Part shown: positions 12,541-23,690 of the stretch, in pieces | Layout: each line of letters starts with the position of its first letter | Numbering within the stretch: position 1 is the first letter of the stretch | Source: Akebia trifoliata | Lineage: Eukaryota; Streptophyta; Magnoliopsida; Ranunculales; Lardizabalaceae | DNA: 64,000 bases | Direction: 5' to 3' | Assembly (NCBI GenBank): GCA_017979445.1 | Contig: CM030718.1 | Location: 14,548,760 to 14,612,759, forward strand | The notes under the pieces: generated by a model | Told to the model about the DNA's origin: nothing | The model's database searches: none | The model's input: only the letters and a program-made list of their open reading frames with translations | Made by a program: the position numbers and the translations under genes

Positions 12541-12790
12541 ATTTAGGGATTTAGGCGATTGAATTAGAAGGGACTCTTAGAAAGGGAATCTTACACGATT
12601 GTTATCCCTAAATAGAAGAGGAAAAGGAAGGCAAACATGTAAAATAACAACTCCCTGTCTATAAATACAGAAGGACCCCTACATCAAAGATACAAAATTT
12701 CTCTACACTAAAATCCTGTCAAATTTTCTCTATAACTAACTTAGGCATCAGAGGCTCTGTGGAATAGGGAATAGAGAAGATCTCAAGGAA
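12541..12790 (+). repeat. Possible LTR fragment (Retand/Tat-like)
   Basis: A TATA-like box TATAAATA (12660-12667) is followed about 65 bp later by TAACTTAGGCATCAGAGGCT. That wording resembles the conserved R-U5 segment I know from Retand-type LTRs. I could not fix ends or a target duplication. The call is a weak similarity by eye and could be wrong. Confidence 0.3.
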
Positions 12791-12889
12791 TTTTAGATCA
12801 TCCAATCGAGAAAATGAAAATATCCAGATGATTACAAAAATCACATTTACATCAACCCAAATCAAAATGGATTGGATCAAGCGCATACT

Positions 12890-13250
12890 CAAACGAGCCC
12901 ACTAGGTAATTCGGCCCCTTGACAGAACTTTCATCAACGTGCTCATCAAAGAGGTTCAGCCCTCATCCAAACGTGCTTACTAGGTAGTTCGATCCCTTGG
13001 CCGAACCCTCATCCAAACATGCTCATCAAGATGGCTCGACCCCTTGGCCAACCCCCTCATCCATACGTTCTCACTTGGAGGTTCAGCCTCCTTGGCCAAC
13101 CCCTCATCCATACATGCTCACTAGGAGGTTTGACTTCCTTCGTGTTTCACTAAGTGGTTCGACCCTCAAGCTGACCCCTCATTCAAAAGGTGGTTCGACC
13201 ACCTTGGTTGATCCCTTATTCGAACATGCACACTAGATGGTTCAGCCAAC
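12890..13250 (+). repeat. Degenerate tandem repeats of about 46-49 bp
   Basis: Roughly six units repeat the pattern CCCTCATCCAAACATGCTCA, then CTAGGTGGTTCGACCCCTTG and GCC. Units start near 12928, 12964, 13007, 13056, 13103 and 13178. Short ORFs across it are by-products of the repeat. It may belong to an untranslated part of a decayed retroelement. Confidence 0.65.
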
Positions 13251-14750
13251 ATACTCTTTTGTCAAGGTGTTTCGACTACCGAGTCAAGGAAAGTAATCCC
13301 ACAACAAACTACCTAAGTAACACAAACTATACACGGTGCCTAAAGAAATCACGACTACATAACTTGACTGGGTTAACTCAAGAACAAAGTTGTCCCAAGT
13401 CACGTCAGTTAAGACAGCACCACACTATTGTTGGAGACTTAGAAGCTTTACCAGAGAAGACAAACGAAACTTGGAAACTTCGTTGGAGAAGACAATTGGA
13501 GTTGTTCATTTGTTGAAATATACATCTCGAGGAGGAGTTAATCATTCATTATAACACATATCTCATGAAAGATTTGATCATCTTTTATAACACATATTTC
13601 GAGGAGTAGGAGATCAAAAAAATCTCCCAAATCTTTGTTTCCTACATTGTTCGATTTGTCTTCTATGAAATCCTAAACAACTCCTTGAGTTTCCCTTCTT
13701 AGATCTTTGAGAATAATAATAAATAAAAAATAAAAATAATTAAAGAGATTAAAAGGAGAAGGAAAATCATAGTAAGTTAAACAAAATAGCTAATTGAAAA
13801 CTCCAACTTCAACTGAGGTATACCAAATTGATGAAATTTTCAACTATGACACACAACTTGATGAAATAATTAAGATTTCTATCTTTTTTACATTGACGTA
13901 CCTTTGTAGAAGATTTAATTTTCAAGGAAGAAAGTAGATGACGTCTACAGATGAAGAAAATTTAAGAAAGTATAGAGAAAAGGAGATTAGGGTTTTTAAT
14001 GGGTATTTTGCATGAGATTTAGAAAACTACGTGTATCTCTCCCATTCCACCTCTAAAGAAAGTTAGAAAAAAAATTAGAATTTGAAATAATAAAACTACT
14101 TTTACATGTGATAACAATCCTCCCCTTTTATTTTTGAGTAGCATTACTAGGCTCTAAAACTAAAACCCTACAATCCTATTTAATCACAACTCAATGCCAT
14201 GCTCACATTTAATTCACCAAATTGACAAAACTACCCTTCTTGGTCTCTAAGAAATAACCCCCTCTAAATTTAATTCTTAAAAACCATTGACTTTATTAAA
14301 ATTATCATTCTATCATTAAAAAAAAAAAAAACTAAAACTGGGATATTACATAAGATTCTGCTAGTGTAAGAAATTAGAGACCGAGCCTCTAATGTTTCTT
14401 TAAAAAAATGAAAAGATCATAAAACCCTCAATTTTTCTAATCAAAAACAAATATAACAATACCCTACATGAATAAAACCAAAAATACATCTAAAGTACAT
14501 TGGAAAAGTTATGAATGGGCAACAATATCTTTTGGAGTTGAATCTTTTTCTTAGTATAAGTCCATTGAGCTTATTTCCAGTGAATTGATGTCTTGAATTA
14601 TTTAACTTTGTAGTGTAAACTAAGACAATGAACTTCACACAATTCTTCCTAGACATCATAGAGTTCTTTGGTTGTGCTTGTTTCGGCCATGAGTAATCAT
14701 AAGTTTTTAACATATGTTGTAGAGAATTAGCCAATGATTCTAATAGGAAG
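13251..14750. other. Unassigned DNA
   Basis: No recognisable coding sequence was found on either strand. The region is AT-rich with short A/T runs, for example 13700-13745 and 14310-14340. ORFs at 13190-13516 (+) and 14441-14734 (-) show no domain; the first overlaps the tandem repeats. Confidence 0.4.
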
Positions 14751-14754
14751 CGAC

Positions 14755-15165
14755 CCTACTTCCACGCTCATATAGGTCCTTTTATCACAAGTATTCTATA
14801 TCTAAACACTCCATTGGACATAAATTTATAGAAATCATTAAGAGTTAGAAACTCATCAATACATGTGTCTACTCTATCATAGGGATGAGTGTTGTAGTAT
14901 CTCTACAAATCACATGTTAACTATCACATAATGTTGTGTTTATGATAAATGTTTAATGACTTTCCATTATAGGAATTATTTTGAGCTTATAATATAGCCG
15001 TTTGACTTTCACAATATATAGATACTATAGTAAGTAGCTTTTGACCATAATTATATGTCCATTAAGAAATACCTCAGTCATTTTACTTCCTATGCAATTT
15101 TATTTAAAGCTATAAACTCCAGTTCCATATTGGACCGAGTTATTTTGTTGGTGAATTTAGACACA
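14755..15165 (-). pseudogene. Decayed Ty1/copia RNase H fragment
   Basis: On the minus strand a broken frame near 15075-15165 reads CVSKFTNKITRSNMELEFIA. This corresponds to the KQ-x-ST-x-E-EFIAL block of copia RNase H, with the conserved glutamate as ELEFIAL. Further along, MDI-like, NGKS and HKHNI motifs appear at 14880-15060, matching the end of copia pol. Stops are frequent. It is not from element D, whose RNase H reads differently at the same motif. Only the RNase H end is visible; no LTR was found. Confidence 0.5.
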
Positions 15166-15174
15166 CAAGAGTTC

Positions 15175-15470
15175 GGTTCATGCCTACGACATGGGCACCT
15201 TTTTATGGGGTGAAGGGGGAAAAGAGGAAAAGTAGTAGTTAAAGGGGTGTTATTAAAAAAAAGGAAAGAAAAAAGAAAAATAATAAAATTAGAAGGGTAT
15301 TATTAAAACATATTTGAGTTTAAAGGGTAAAAGAGAAAAACTAGTAGTTAGAGGGATATCATTGAAAAAAAGGAGGGGTGGGGAGGAAATACAATAAAGT
15401 TGAAGGGGTGAAGAGAGTGAAGGCATCAAAGTAAGGCCTACTCATAGGGAGGGATGAGACATTTATCTCT
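15175..15470. repeat. Purine-rich low-complexity block
   Basis: G- and A-rich sequence repeats phrases such as GGGTATTATTAAAA, AAAGGGGTGTTATT and AAAAGAAAAA. It looks like the complement of AT-rich dispersed repeats elsewhere in the window (46880-47005, 47700-47905). The edge motif GCCTACGACA at 15183 recurs near 47953. Identity of the element is unknown. Confidence 0.35.
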
Positions 15471-15540
15471 GACAAGTGTGCGTTAGTCTTGTGTTTTATT
15501 ATATAAATTAGAGTCTGAAATCCAGTTGACATTACAATAT

Positions 15541-15800
15541 CCACTACAACAAAAGCTATTTTCTATAGTATTTAATTTATAGCGTTTTATAGTGAATTTT
15601 ATTAATACTTCACATAAAACATTATAAATATTACAACATTTACCACAAAACGTTATAGATTGCATTACAAGAAAAAAGAGAATTGCTATTGACACAACTT
15701 TTGCTTATTACATCCTAATTTCTTAAATTATTCATCACACCCCAATTAAAAGATTAAAGGTGTTTAAAAATAAAATTTTGAATTTAAGAGTTGAACTCCA
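15541..15800. repeat. Terminus-like repeats (CACTACAACAAAA and a dispersed family end)
   Basis: CACTACAACAAAAGC at 15542 and CATTACAAGAAAAAAG at 15663 look like CACTA-type ends, but no partner end or 3-bp duplication was found. From about 15678, ATTGCTATTGACACAACTTT leads into TTTCTTAAATTATTCATCAC. That second phrase recurs at 48957, so it marks a dispersed repeat family. Assignment to a transposon class is uncertain. Confidence 0.3.
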
Positions 15801-16133
15801 TCACTAGGGCTGAGAAGAAAAAGAAGATAGAGGAGGAGGAGAAGGAGAGGAGAGAGAGATTGTATTTGTCTTCATAAAGAGAGCTACCATGAATCGTATT
15901 TGTAGAAATTCCATAGTAAGAAAAGAAAAAACATCAAACCCTAAAACCCAAAAACATTGAATTCACCTTTCTTGACAAAATCACCAAGAATTCATTCGAT
16001 TTATTCCAAACGCAACCACTAAAACTAAGCTCAATAAAAAGAAAAACCAGAATCTAAAGTACAAACATGATCAATGTTTAGATCTGCAATAATTCTTAGA
16101 AACGAGATCTAAAATTCAAATAGCTTTCTCGAC
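15801..16133. other. Unassigned DNA left of element B
   Basis: No gene was recognised. This is the left side of the insertion site of element B. A GA-rich stretch at 15810-15870 is simple sequence. Confidence 0.4.
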
Positions 16134-16138
16134 TATAG
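16134..16138. other. Target-site duplication of element B, left copy
   Basis: TATAG directly precedes the LTR end TGAAAGCGCC. The same five bases follow the other LTR at 33794-33798. A 5-bp duplication is typical for LTR retrotransposon integrase. Confidence 0.9.
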
Positions 16139-17511
16139 TGAAAGCGCCCTCGATCTGCGGGGTGCGCAGATCCGCTTTTGACCCTTGAGGTTTGGGAGTC
16201 GCCACCTAGTTGTTAAGGTCTAGGAACCAAACTGACTCTAAAAAAAACAAACTAATCTACAAAAGAGAAAAAGAGTCCGGGGATCACGTTACGGCGTTGG
16301 AAGGTGTTAGGCACCAACCTGGCCTGGCCAAAGCCGATCTCTACTAACTTCCCAAATAAATCACATTGCTAAAAACCTAGATAAAAATAAAAATAAAAAT
16401 TTTTTATACCTTTCTGATAGCAAGGATTTTGTTCCCTCAGATCTGACAAAAATAACTTCTTGTACCGTACTCCCTTGCTTCGTTCTGTCTTTGGATTTGA
16501 TTTCGGATCTCCGAGATCAAGGTATCTCCTTGTTTTTGGATCTGAACTCTTCAAGTTTGTTGCGGATTTGGGGGTGTTTTTGGAGGAATTTTAGATGTTT
16601 TCTAGACTAAAATTGAAGGAGGGATGTTAGGTAAGGAGTTGGGACTCCAAAACTAGGGTTTATGGGAGGCTATGGGGGCTTCTAGACCTACTTCTCTTAG
16701 GGTTTATGATTTGATACGAAAATAGGGTGTGAGCACCTCTATTTATAGATGTTTTTAGGGGTTGATTTGGATAGAGTTAGTATTTAATTAGAGTTCTTTT
16801 AATTAGAGTTGTATTTTAGTTAGACTTGTTTTAATTAGAATTGTTTTAGGTAGAATTATTTTTTAGTTAGAACTCTATTAGATAGATTTATTATTTAATT
16901 AGAGTTCTATTATGACTTTTGTTCTTCTTTGATTGACTTTTAATATTTTGACTTTAGTCTTAATTGATTGACTTTTAATATCTTGACTTCAGTCTTGCTT
17001 AATTGACTTTAATTTTGACTTTAGTCTCACTTGATTGACTTTAATACCTTGACCTTAGTCTTGCTTGATTTACTTTAAATTTTTGGAGAACCCCCCTCTA
17101 AAATATTTTTAATTCTTTGGACCCCAAATGGAGGGGTCCTTAAAGAAATATCTCACGAACCCTCAACAATTTTACTTGAAAGTCCGATTGATCGATTTTT
17201 TAGTTCAAATTTTTGATTTAATTTCATTAATGCTTAAATTTAATTATTTAATATTTTATTTATTAATTTCAAATTTTTTTATTATGAAATTGTGAAATTA
17301 CCGTTTTACCCCTGTAGAGACTTTTGTGGGTCGTATTTTCCTAGCGTAGCGTGGTTTCTAAGATTTTGTCAGTTCGAGATACCTCATCCGGATTTCTGAA
17401 ACACATCTGGTAACAAAATAAAGCAATGGAATACACATCTATCATTGGGAATCATTGCGATCGGGTTGATGAGTTGATTAATCAGGCGAGTACAAAAATG
17501 GGGTGTCTACA
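16139..17511 (-). repeat. 3' LTR of element B (1,373 bp, internally deleted)
   Basis: On the plus strand it runs from TGAAAGCGCC to GGTGTCTACA; on the element strand it reads TGTAGACACC...CTTTCA. A TATA box (TATAAATA on the minus strand, 16740-16747) precedes GAGGTGCTCACACC. It is 359 bp shorter than the other LTR because a block corresponding to about 33264-33608 is missing near 17330. Otherwise the copies correspond throughout. Confidence 0.9.
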
Positions 17512-17528
17512 GATGCCCCTCTTTGGCA
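17512..17528 (-). other. Polypurine tract of element B
   Basis: Read on the minus strand, TGCCAAAGAGGGGCATC abuts the 3' LTR. It corresponds to the PPT of element A at 9243-9259. Confidence 0.75.
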
Positions 17529-17782
17529 GAGGGTTGAAGCAAACTAGATAGCAAATCTATTTTGGTAGATAGTGCGATATCCGAATGCCAAAGCTAGTGA
17601 CATTTCATTTTGCAACTTGATTTAGCAATTCGTCAAGGTGTTCGGATCCTTAAGGGTACAGCTCTCTTCGAATCAAAAGGTTGTCAGGTCCTTGAGTGCA
17701 AACTCTCACTGACGGTGTCACATCCTTGAATTTTAGAAAATTCTCCTTGACTGATGTAGCAAATGTGCAAGTGTGTGATTTA

Positions 17783-17900
17783 AAATCTGAGCATAATTTG
17801 AGCATAATCTGAGTATAAACTGATCATAATTTGAATATAAACTGAGCATAATTTGAGTATAAACTGAGCATAATTTGAATATAATCTGAGCATAAACTGA
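17783..17900 (-). repeat. Short TGAGCATAATT-type repeats
   Basis: About seven units of roughly 16-17 bp (TGAGCATAATT, TGAGTATAAAC, TGAATATAAAC variants) lie directly beside the 34-bp array. They look like truncated 34-bp units lacking the CCGAG...CTCGG stem, since both share TGAGCATA. Confidence 0.7.
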
Positions 17901-18585
17901 GCATAATTCCGAGAAAACCCTCGGCGGCATCTGAGCATAGTTCCGAGAAAACCCTCGGCGGTAACTGAGCATAGTTCCGAGAAAACCCTCGGCGGCATCT
18001 GAGCATAGTTCCGAGAAAACCCTCGGCGGTAACTGAGCTTAGTTCCTAGAAAACCCTCGGCGGTATCTGAGCATAGTTCCTAGAAAACCCTCGGCAGCAT
18101 CTGAGCATAGTTCCGAGAAAACCCTCGACGGTAACTGAGCATAGTTCTGAGAAAACCCTCGGCGGCATCTGAGCATAGTTCGGAGAAAATCCTCGGCGGT
18201 AACTGAGCATAGTTCCGAGAAAACCCTGGCGGCATCTGAGCATAGTTCCGAGAAAACCCTCAACGGTAACTGAGCATAGTTCCGAGAAAACCCTCGGCGG
18301 CATCTGAGCATAGTTCCGAGAAAACCCTCAGCGGCATCTGAGTATAGTTCCGAGAAAATCCTCAGCGGTATCTGAGCATAATTCCTAGAAAACCCTCGGT
18401 GGCATCTGAGCATAGTTCCGAGAAAATCCTCGACGGCATCTGAGCATAATTCCAAGAAAACCCTCGGCGGCATCTGAGCATAGTTCCGAGAAAACCCTCG
18501 GCGGTAACTGAGCATAGTTCCGAGAAAACCCTCGGTGGCATCTGAGCAAAATCCAAGATAACCCTTGGCGGTAACTGAGCAAAAC
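17901..18585 (-). repeat. 34-bp tandem array with a CCGAG/CTCGG hairpin, about 20 copies
   Basis: The unit TGAGCATAGTTCCGAGAAAA plus CCCTCGGCGG and a 4-base tail recurs every 34 bp from about 17901 to 18585. One unit is 33 bp and the last is degenerate. Tails are mostly TAAC or CATC and often alternate, suggesting a 68-bp dimer. Within each unit CCGAG and CTCGG pair around AAAACC. The array lies in the 3' UTR between integrase and PPT, where Ogre/Tat elements are known to carry variable tandem repeats. ORFs of up to 158 codons across it arise only because 34 bp rotates through all frames. Confidence 0.9.
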
Positions 18586-20106
18586 TGACAGAGGAATGAA
18601 TGAATTTTGGGAAAGAATGAATGAATTTGGAGAAAACTGATTAGAACGAATCGGAGAAGGAATAAATCTGGAAGATAATGAATCTAGAAAAGAAATGATC
18701 GATTCCAAGAATGATTGGATCTGAAAAAGAATCTGGAGAACGAAAGAATGCCATATCTCCTATGTGAGATCCAAAATACTTTTGTTTGAACCTCAAGGAT
18801 TTATCAAAAAGTTTTATGAATTTAAAACATGAGTTTTTATTTCTTTTGAACCTCAAAAGCTTTTCGAAAAAACTGTTATCAAGAGGGTAACCTTAAGTTT
18901 GGGGTTCCTATTATTTTTTAGGATTAACATTGGTCGAAGACAAAATGCCCCTAGTTTGACAATGTACGTGGCACATCCTGCAAAAATTTAAAAAAAATGC
19001 CCCTAGTATAAGGGGGAAAAGTTACATTAAAGAAGAAAGAAAATGCCCCTTGTATGAAGGTTTGAAATAATTGATTACCACAAGCGCAATAAAGACTCAA
19101 CTTTTTAAATTTGATTAATTTTATTGGAGGTTTTGACTCAGGCTCAAGAGTACAAAATTATTTTCTTTCGAGATTCATCATAGAATTCACCCTTATCTCC
19201 CTTGGTTCACTTGGGGGAGTAAACATTTTCAGATCGATCGTAGACAAGATACTTGTGACTTCTGAGTCTATGCCTGGTTTAACCTAAGTATTGAACTTGG
19301 TTATTCGGACTTCTGATGTTTCAGCTTGGGCCGCTCTCGGCTTGGGATTTTCTTCTGTTTTTCTTTGTTGCTCTAATTTTTGCCTAGATCGTCTTTTCAG
19401 GTTTTCAATCTAGCGAGCTTGCTCTAGCTTTTGCCTAAATCGCCTTTTCAGGTTTTCGATCTAGCGAGCTCTTTTTTTTTTCTTGGCTCTGATTGTTGCC
19501 AAAGTTGTCCTTTCAGATTTTCAACCTTGCGAGCTTGCCTTAATTTTTGCCTAAGTCGCCCTTTTCGGGTTTTCAACTTAGCAGGCTTCATCATTTTTCA
19601 TCTTTTTCTTCTCCTCTGAACTTCTGGAGTTACTATCTGATCATGCTTTGTTATCTTCCTTGACTTTTCGTACGGTACTTAGGAGGACTTTTATAGGTAG
19701 GCTTAGGACTGGGTATACAAAAGAAAGGGATTTTGAGGCTCAAAAACCCAAATGCCCCTTGTGTGGCATTTCCTTTTAAATTATTTCTTTTTCTTTAAAT
19801 TTTCTTCCCCATTTTGAAGATATTTCTTTTTCTTTTCCTTTTAGATTTTTTCTTTATCGAGGAATCTATTTTTCTATTTTGGTGTGGTCGGGTCTGAAGT
19901 AACTTCTCAGGTTGCCTACGTACCCCAGAATTTTGGGATCAGATCAAAACGTAGTTCGAACTTCCCTCCCCTAGGTTAGGTGATCAGGCTGAGAAAGAAA
20001 AAGACATAATTTTTCTTTTTGAAAAGGCTGCAAAGAGGTTGAGAAAGGATATGTTGAACAGGGTAACTGGGTAATATGAGGATTGATTCGGCCAAAGATG
20101 GCCTCC
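18586..20106 (-). other. 3' untranslated region of element B
   Basis: Non-coding sequence between the pol stop and the tandem array. It contains three TGCCCCTAGT/TTGT-type phrases (18949-19048) matching AACTAGGGGC repeats in element A, and the repeat block at 19375-19590. The segment next to pol (19880-20106) matches 6386-6620 of element A. No separate gene is supported. Confidence 0.65.
19375..19590 (-). repeat. Diverged tandem repeats of about 60 bp in the 3' UTR
   Basis: Four imperfect units share TTTTGCCTAGATCGTC, TTTTCAGGTTTTCAATCTAG and CGAGCTTGC (plus-strand wording), near 19378, 19430, 19493 and 19547. Element A has the same motif as reverse complement at 6985-7345, so this block predates the split of the two copies. 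Confidence 0.65.
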
Positions 20107-21806
20107 TTAAATGTAGTACCGTTTGATTTGGTCAAGGTTGGTTGGTTCTGGTAATTCGATTTCATCATGATCTTGAAGTCTGACAGCTTTTCCTGGTAAT
20201 ATTTCTTTGATGATGAACGGACCTCCCCAATTTGGTTTGAACTTCCCCCTGAGATCAAAAATAGGTGCCCTGTTCTCTTTGAGTACTAAATCCCCGACTT
20301 GTAAATGACGGGCCTTGATTTTCTTGTCAAACGCACGGGCGACTCTTCTTTGATAAGCTTGCACGTGATACAACGCTCTTAGTCATTTTTCCTCGATCAA
20401 ATTCAACTCTTCATACCGTTGGCGAACCCAATCTGCTTCTGACAACTGACTTTCTAACAGAACCTTAAGAGACGGAATCTCCATTTCAACTGGCAAGACC
20501 GCTTCCATGCCATACACTAAAGAATAGGGAGTTGCTCCGGTGGAGGATCGAACTGAAGTTCGATATGCCCATAAGGCAAATGGCAGTTTTTCTGATCAAT
20601 CTTGATGTGATTGACACATTTTTCTCAGGACAGTCTTAATATTCTTATTAGCTGCTTCGACTGCTCCGTTAGTCTAAGGGCGGTAAGGAGATGATTTATG
20701 GTGTGAGATTTTGAACTTTGAACACAATTTGATAACCTCAGCTTTGAAGTGCGACCCGTTATCAGAGATCAGCTCCGAAGGTACCCCATATCGACTGATG
20801 ATGTTCGTTTGAATAAACTTTGCAACTCAAGACGCAGTGAGGACAGCATAAGAGGCAGCTTCGACCCATTCGGTAAAATAATCGATGGTAACTAGAATGT
20901 ATTCGTGCCCATTTGATGCCTTAGGCGATATTTTTCCAATAATGTCAATTCCCCAGATTGAGAATGGCCATGGTGAAGTCAGACCCACTAATTGAGATGG
21001 TGGCACATGTATAAGGTTCGCATGTATTTGGCACTTATGACAGGTTTTGACCATGTGATGACAATCTGTTTCCATCGTGGGCCAATAGTATCCTTGTCTC
21101 ATAATCTTCTTAGCTAACATTTTCCCACTAATGTGAGGGCCACATTCTCCTTAATGTAGTTCAATCATTACCTGTTCAGCTTGATCTTCATCAACACACG
21201 ACAAGTGAATCCCATCATAAGACCTTTTGTATAAGCTTCCTGCGCACAGGATAAATTGAGACGCTAATCTTAGTAGGGTCTGTCGTTCTTTCCTCGATGC
21301 TTCTTCCGGGAATTCTTGTTTTTCTAACACTTTCTTTATGTCTGTGTACCATAGCTTTCCATCGGGTAATCGAGTAGCAATATTGATCTGATGACAGTAT
21401 GCGGGTTTGTTTTTTACTTCAACAGTGATCGGCCTTAATTCCATGTCAGGGGGTAAATGGTTCATTGAAGATAAAGTTGCTAAGGAATCAGCAAATCTAT
21501 TATCCTCCCTTGGCAAGTGCTAGAACAGGATAGCTTTAAACTTACTGACTAAGTTTAACAAATACTCATGATAGGGTTTCAACTTTTCATCCCTAGTCTT
21601 CCATTCTTCCAATGACTGATGTATGACCAAGGCTGAATCCCCGAAAACCTCAATTTCTGTAATGCCCAGGTTCAAAGCAGCTTCGAGCCCTACGATGCAC
21701 GCCTCATATTCAGCCGTGTTATTAGTGTTCGAAAAAGCTAACTTAATAGCGATAGGAATATGGCACCCTTCTGGAGATAAGAAGACTGCCCCTATTCCAT
21801 ATCCAT
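20107..21806 (-). pseudogene. Element B pol, 3' part: RNase H end and integrase
   Basis: One frame runs to the TAA-type end at 20107 and is interrupted only by nonsense codons. It starts within RNase H (NTNNTAEYEACIVGLEAAL, FGDSALV). The integrase zinc finger follows (GECGPH, CHKC), then the core with all three acidic residues: WGIDIIGK, SDNGSHF and NGAVEAANKNIK. The C-terminal domain ends WGGPFIIKEI, GKAVRLQD and LDQIKRYYI. Stops lie at 21520, 21151, 20827, 20674, 20596 and 20383. The product would process and insert the element's cDNA, but cannot be made from this copy. Confidence 0.92.
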
Positions 21807-23690
21807 TTGATTGGCCGTTCCATCAAAGTATAACTGCCATGTTTGGTTCTGCGGTTCTTCTTTAACGTGCAAGATATTCTCATCTGGGAATTGATCGACA
21901 GGCCTTATTCCTTCTATTACAGGGTGATCTGCCAAATATTCTGCTACAGCTCTCCCCTTGATGGATTTCTACGTAACATGCGTGATGTCAAACTCTGATA
22001 GCAATAATAACCATCGTGCGGTTCTCCCTGTCAATGCCGATTTCTCGAAAAGATACTTGAGAGGATCCATCCGAGATAACAGGATAACTGAATGAGACAA
22101 CATATAGTGGCGGAGCCTCTGAGTAGCCCATACCAGTGCTAAGCAAGTTTTCTCCAAGGATGAATATTTTCGTTCATACTCTAACATCTTCTTGTTGATG
22201 TAGTAGATGGCCCTTTCTTTGCGCGTATCTTTGTCATACTGTGCAAGCATGCATCCCATGACTTCTTCTATGACTGACAGATAAAGAAGAAGTGGTTCGC
22301 CCGGTGTGGGTGGAACCAAAATAGGTGGGTTTAAGAGATACTCCTTGACTTAGTCGAAAGCCTTTTGACATTGCTCATTCCAAACTGTTGGTTCATTCTT
22401 CTTGAGAAGCTTGAAAATAGGTTCGCAGACATTGGTGAGTTGAGCAATGAACCTGCTAACATACTGGATTCTACCCAGAAAACCTCGAATCTACTTTTCA
22501 GTCTCGGGCGGCGGCATCTCTCGGATAGCTTTAATCTTTACAGGGTCTACTTCGATCCCTCTCTGACTTACTACAAACCCCAATAACTTTCCAGAAGTTA
22601 CTCCAAATACACATTTCTGTGGGTTAAGGCGGAGTTGGTACTTTTGAATCCTTGTGAGAAATTTTTCTAACGCTGTAACATGTCCTAGTCATTCTTTGGA
22701 TTTGACTATCATATCATCTACATAGACTTCGACATCCTTGTGTATTATGTCATGTAGTAAAGTTGTGGCTACTCTTTGATAGGTAGCTCCAGCGTTCTTC
22801 AAACCAAAAGGCATGACCTTGTAGCAGAAGGTCCCCCACTGCGTGATGAATGATGTTTTTTGCATATCTCGAGGATCCATTTTTATCTGATTGTACCCTA
22901 AAAATCCATCCATGAAGGACAACAACGTGTGTCCTGCTATACTGTCTACTAGAACATCTATGTGTGGTAAAGGGAAACTATCCTTTGGGCTTGCTTTGTT
23001 TAAGTCTCTAAAATCCACACACATTCTAACTTTTCTATCCTTTTTCGGTACTGGGACGACATTAGCAATCCATTCAGGGTATTCTACTACTTCCAAAAAT
23101 CCAGCGTTAATCAGCTTCGTAACTTCTTCTTTGATTTTCAAAGTCCATTCCGGTTTCATACGTCGAAGTTTCTGTTTGATTGGTCGAGCATCTGGATATA
23201 ACGGAATCCGATGTTGGACAATATCTGTGCTTACCCCCGGCATATCCTTGTAAGACCACGTGAATACGTCTTTGAACTTTCTGAGTAAATCTACTATCCC
23301 TTTGCGTTCATCAGGAGATAAAGTGACCCCTATACGAATTTCTTGAGGACTTTCTTTTGTTCCGAGGTTGATAACCTCTACTTCCTCTATTAGAGGTTGA
23401 GCTTGACATTCCTCTTCTTGTTTAAGTAATTAGATTATTTCAGGGGGAGGTTCTTCGTCAGAAGACTCTCCCTTCGAAGCCAGATTATTAATTGAATTAT
23501 TATTGCGCTCAGGGTAATCAAAAATTTCTTTCATTTCATTGAAAAGAGATGGGGTAACAGGACTCATTGCGGACTTGACATACTCACTCGACTTAGCAGG
23601 AAAAACAGACTCACTAAAAATAACAGACTCAGCAGAAACAACTAACTTACTCGACTCCACAGAAATAAATGACTCAACTGGCATGTCAAA
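21806..23690 (-). pseudogene. Element B pol, 5' part: reverse transcriptase and RNase H
   Basis: The frame opens with an acidic, serine-rich linker (23430-23684). It then reads RIGVTLSPDERKGIVDLL, FTWSYKDMPGV and the RT core: VPVPKKDRKVRMCVDFRDLN, SFMDGFLGYNQIKM, MPFGLKNAGATYQR and the catalytic YVDD (22713-22724). RNase H follows (RAIYYINKKMLEYERKYSSL, YFDGTAN). Nonsense codons at 23430, 22689, 22491, 22350 and 21969 and a probable one-base loss near 21806 break it. The first-motif residues SFMDGF keep the RT aspartate, so the lesion is in the frame, not in the active site. Confidence 0.92.

Noticed and set aside
12997..13516. Plus-strand ORFs of 79 and 108 codons
   Set aside because: The first lies wholly in degenerate tandem repeats and the second begins in them and continues into unassigned DNA; neither has a domain or coding signature.
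15542..15680. CACTACAACAAAA and CATTACAAGAAAAAAG as ends of a small CACTA element
   Set aside because: Both point the same way, no partner end or 3-bp duplication was found, so I list only terminus-like repeats at low confidence.
18039..18515. A 158-codon minus-strand ORF with repeated RGFSRNYAQ-like units
   Set aside because: It is produced by the 34-bp tandem array, whose unit is not a multiple of three and gives similar ORFs in all frames.
17901..18585. The 34-bp array as a CRISPR array
   Set aside because: There are no unique spacers; units are contiguous, and the context is a plant retrotransposon 3' UTR.
21623..23253. Plus-strand ORFs (21623-21865, 22365-22586, 22891-23253) opposite pol
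   Set aside because: They are shadows of the minus-strand pol frame of element B.
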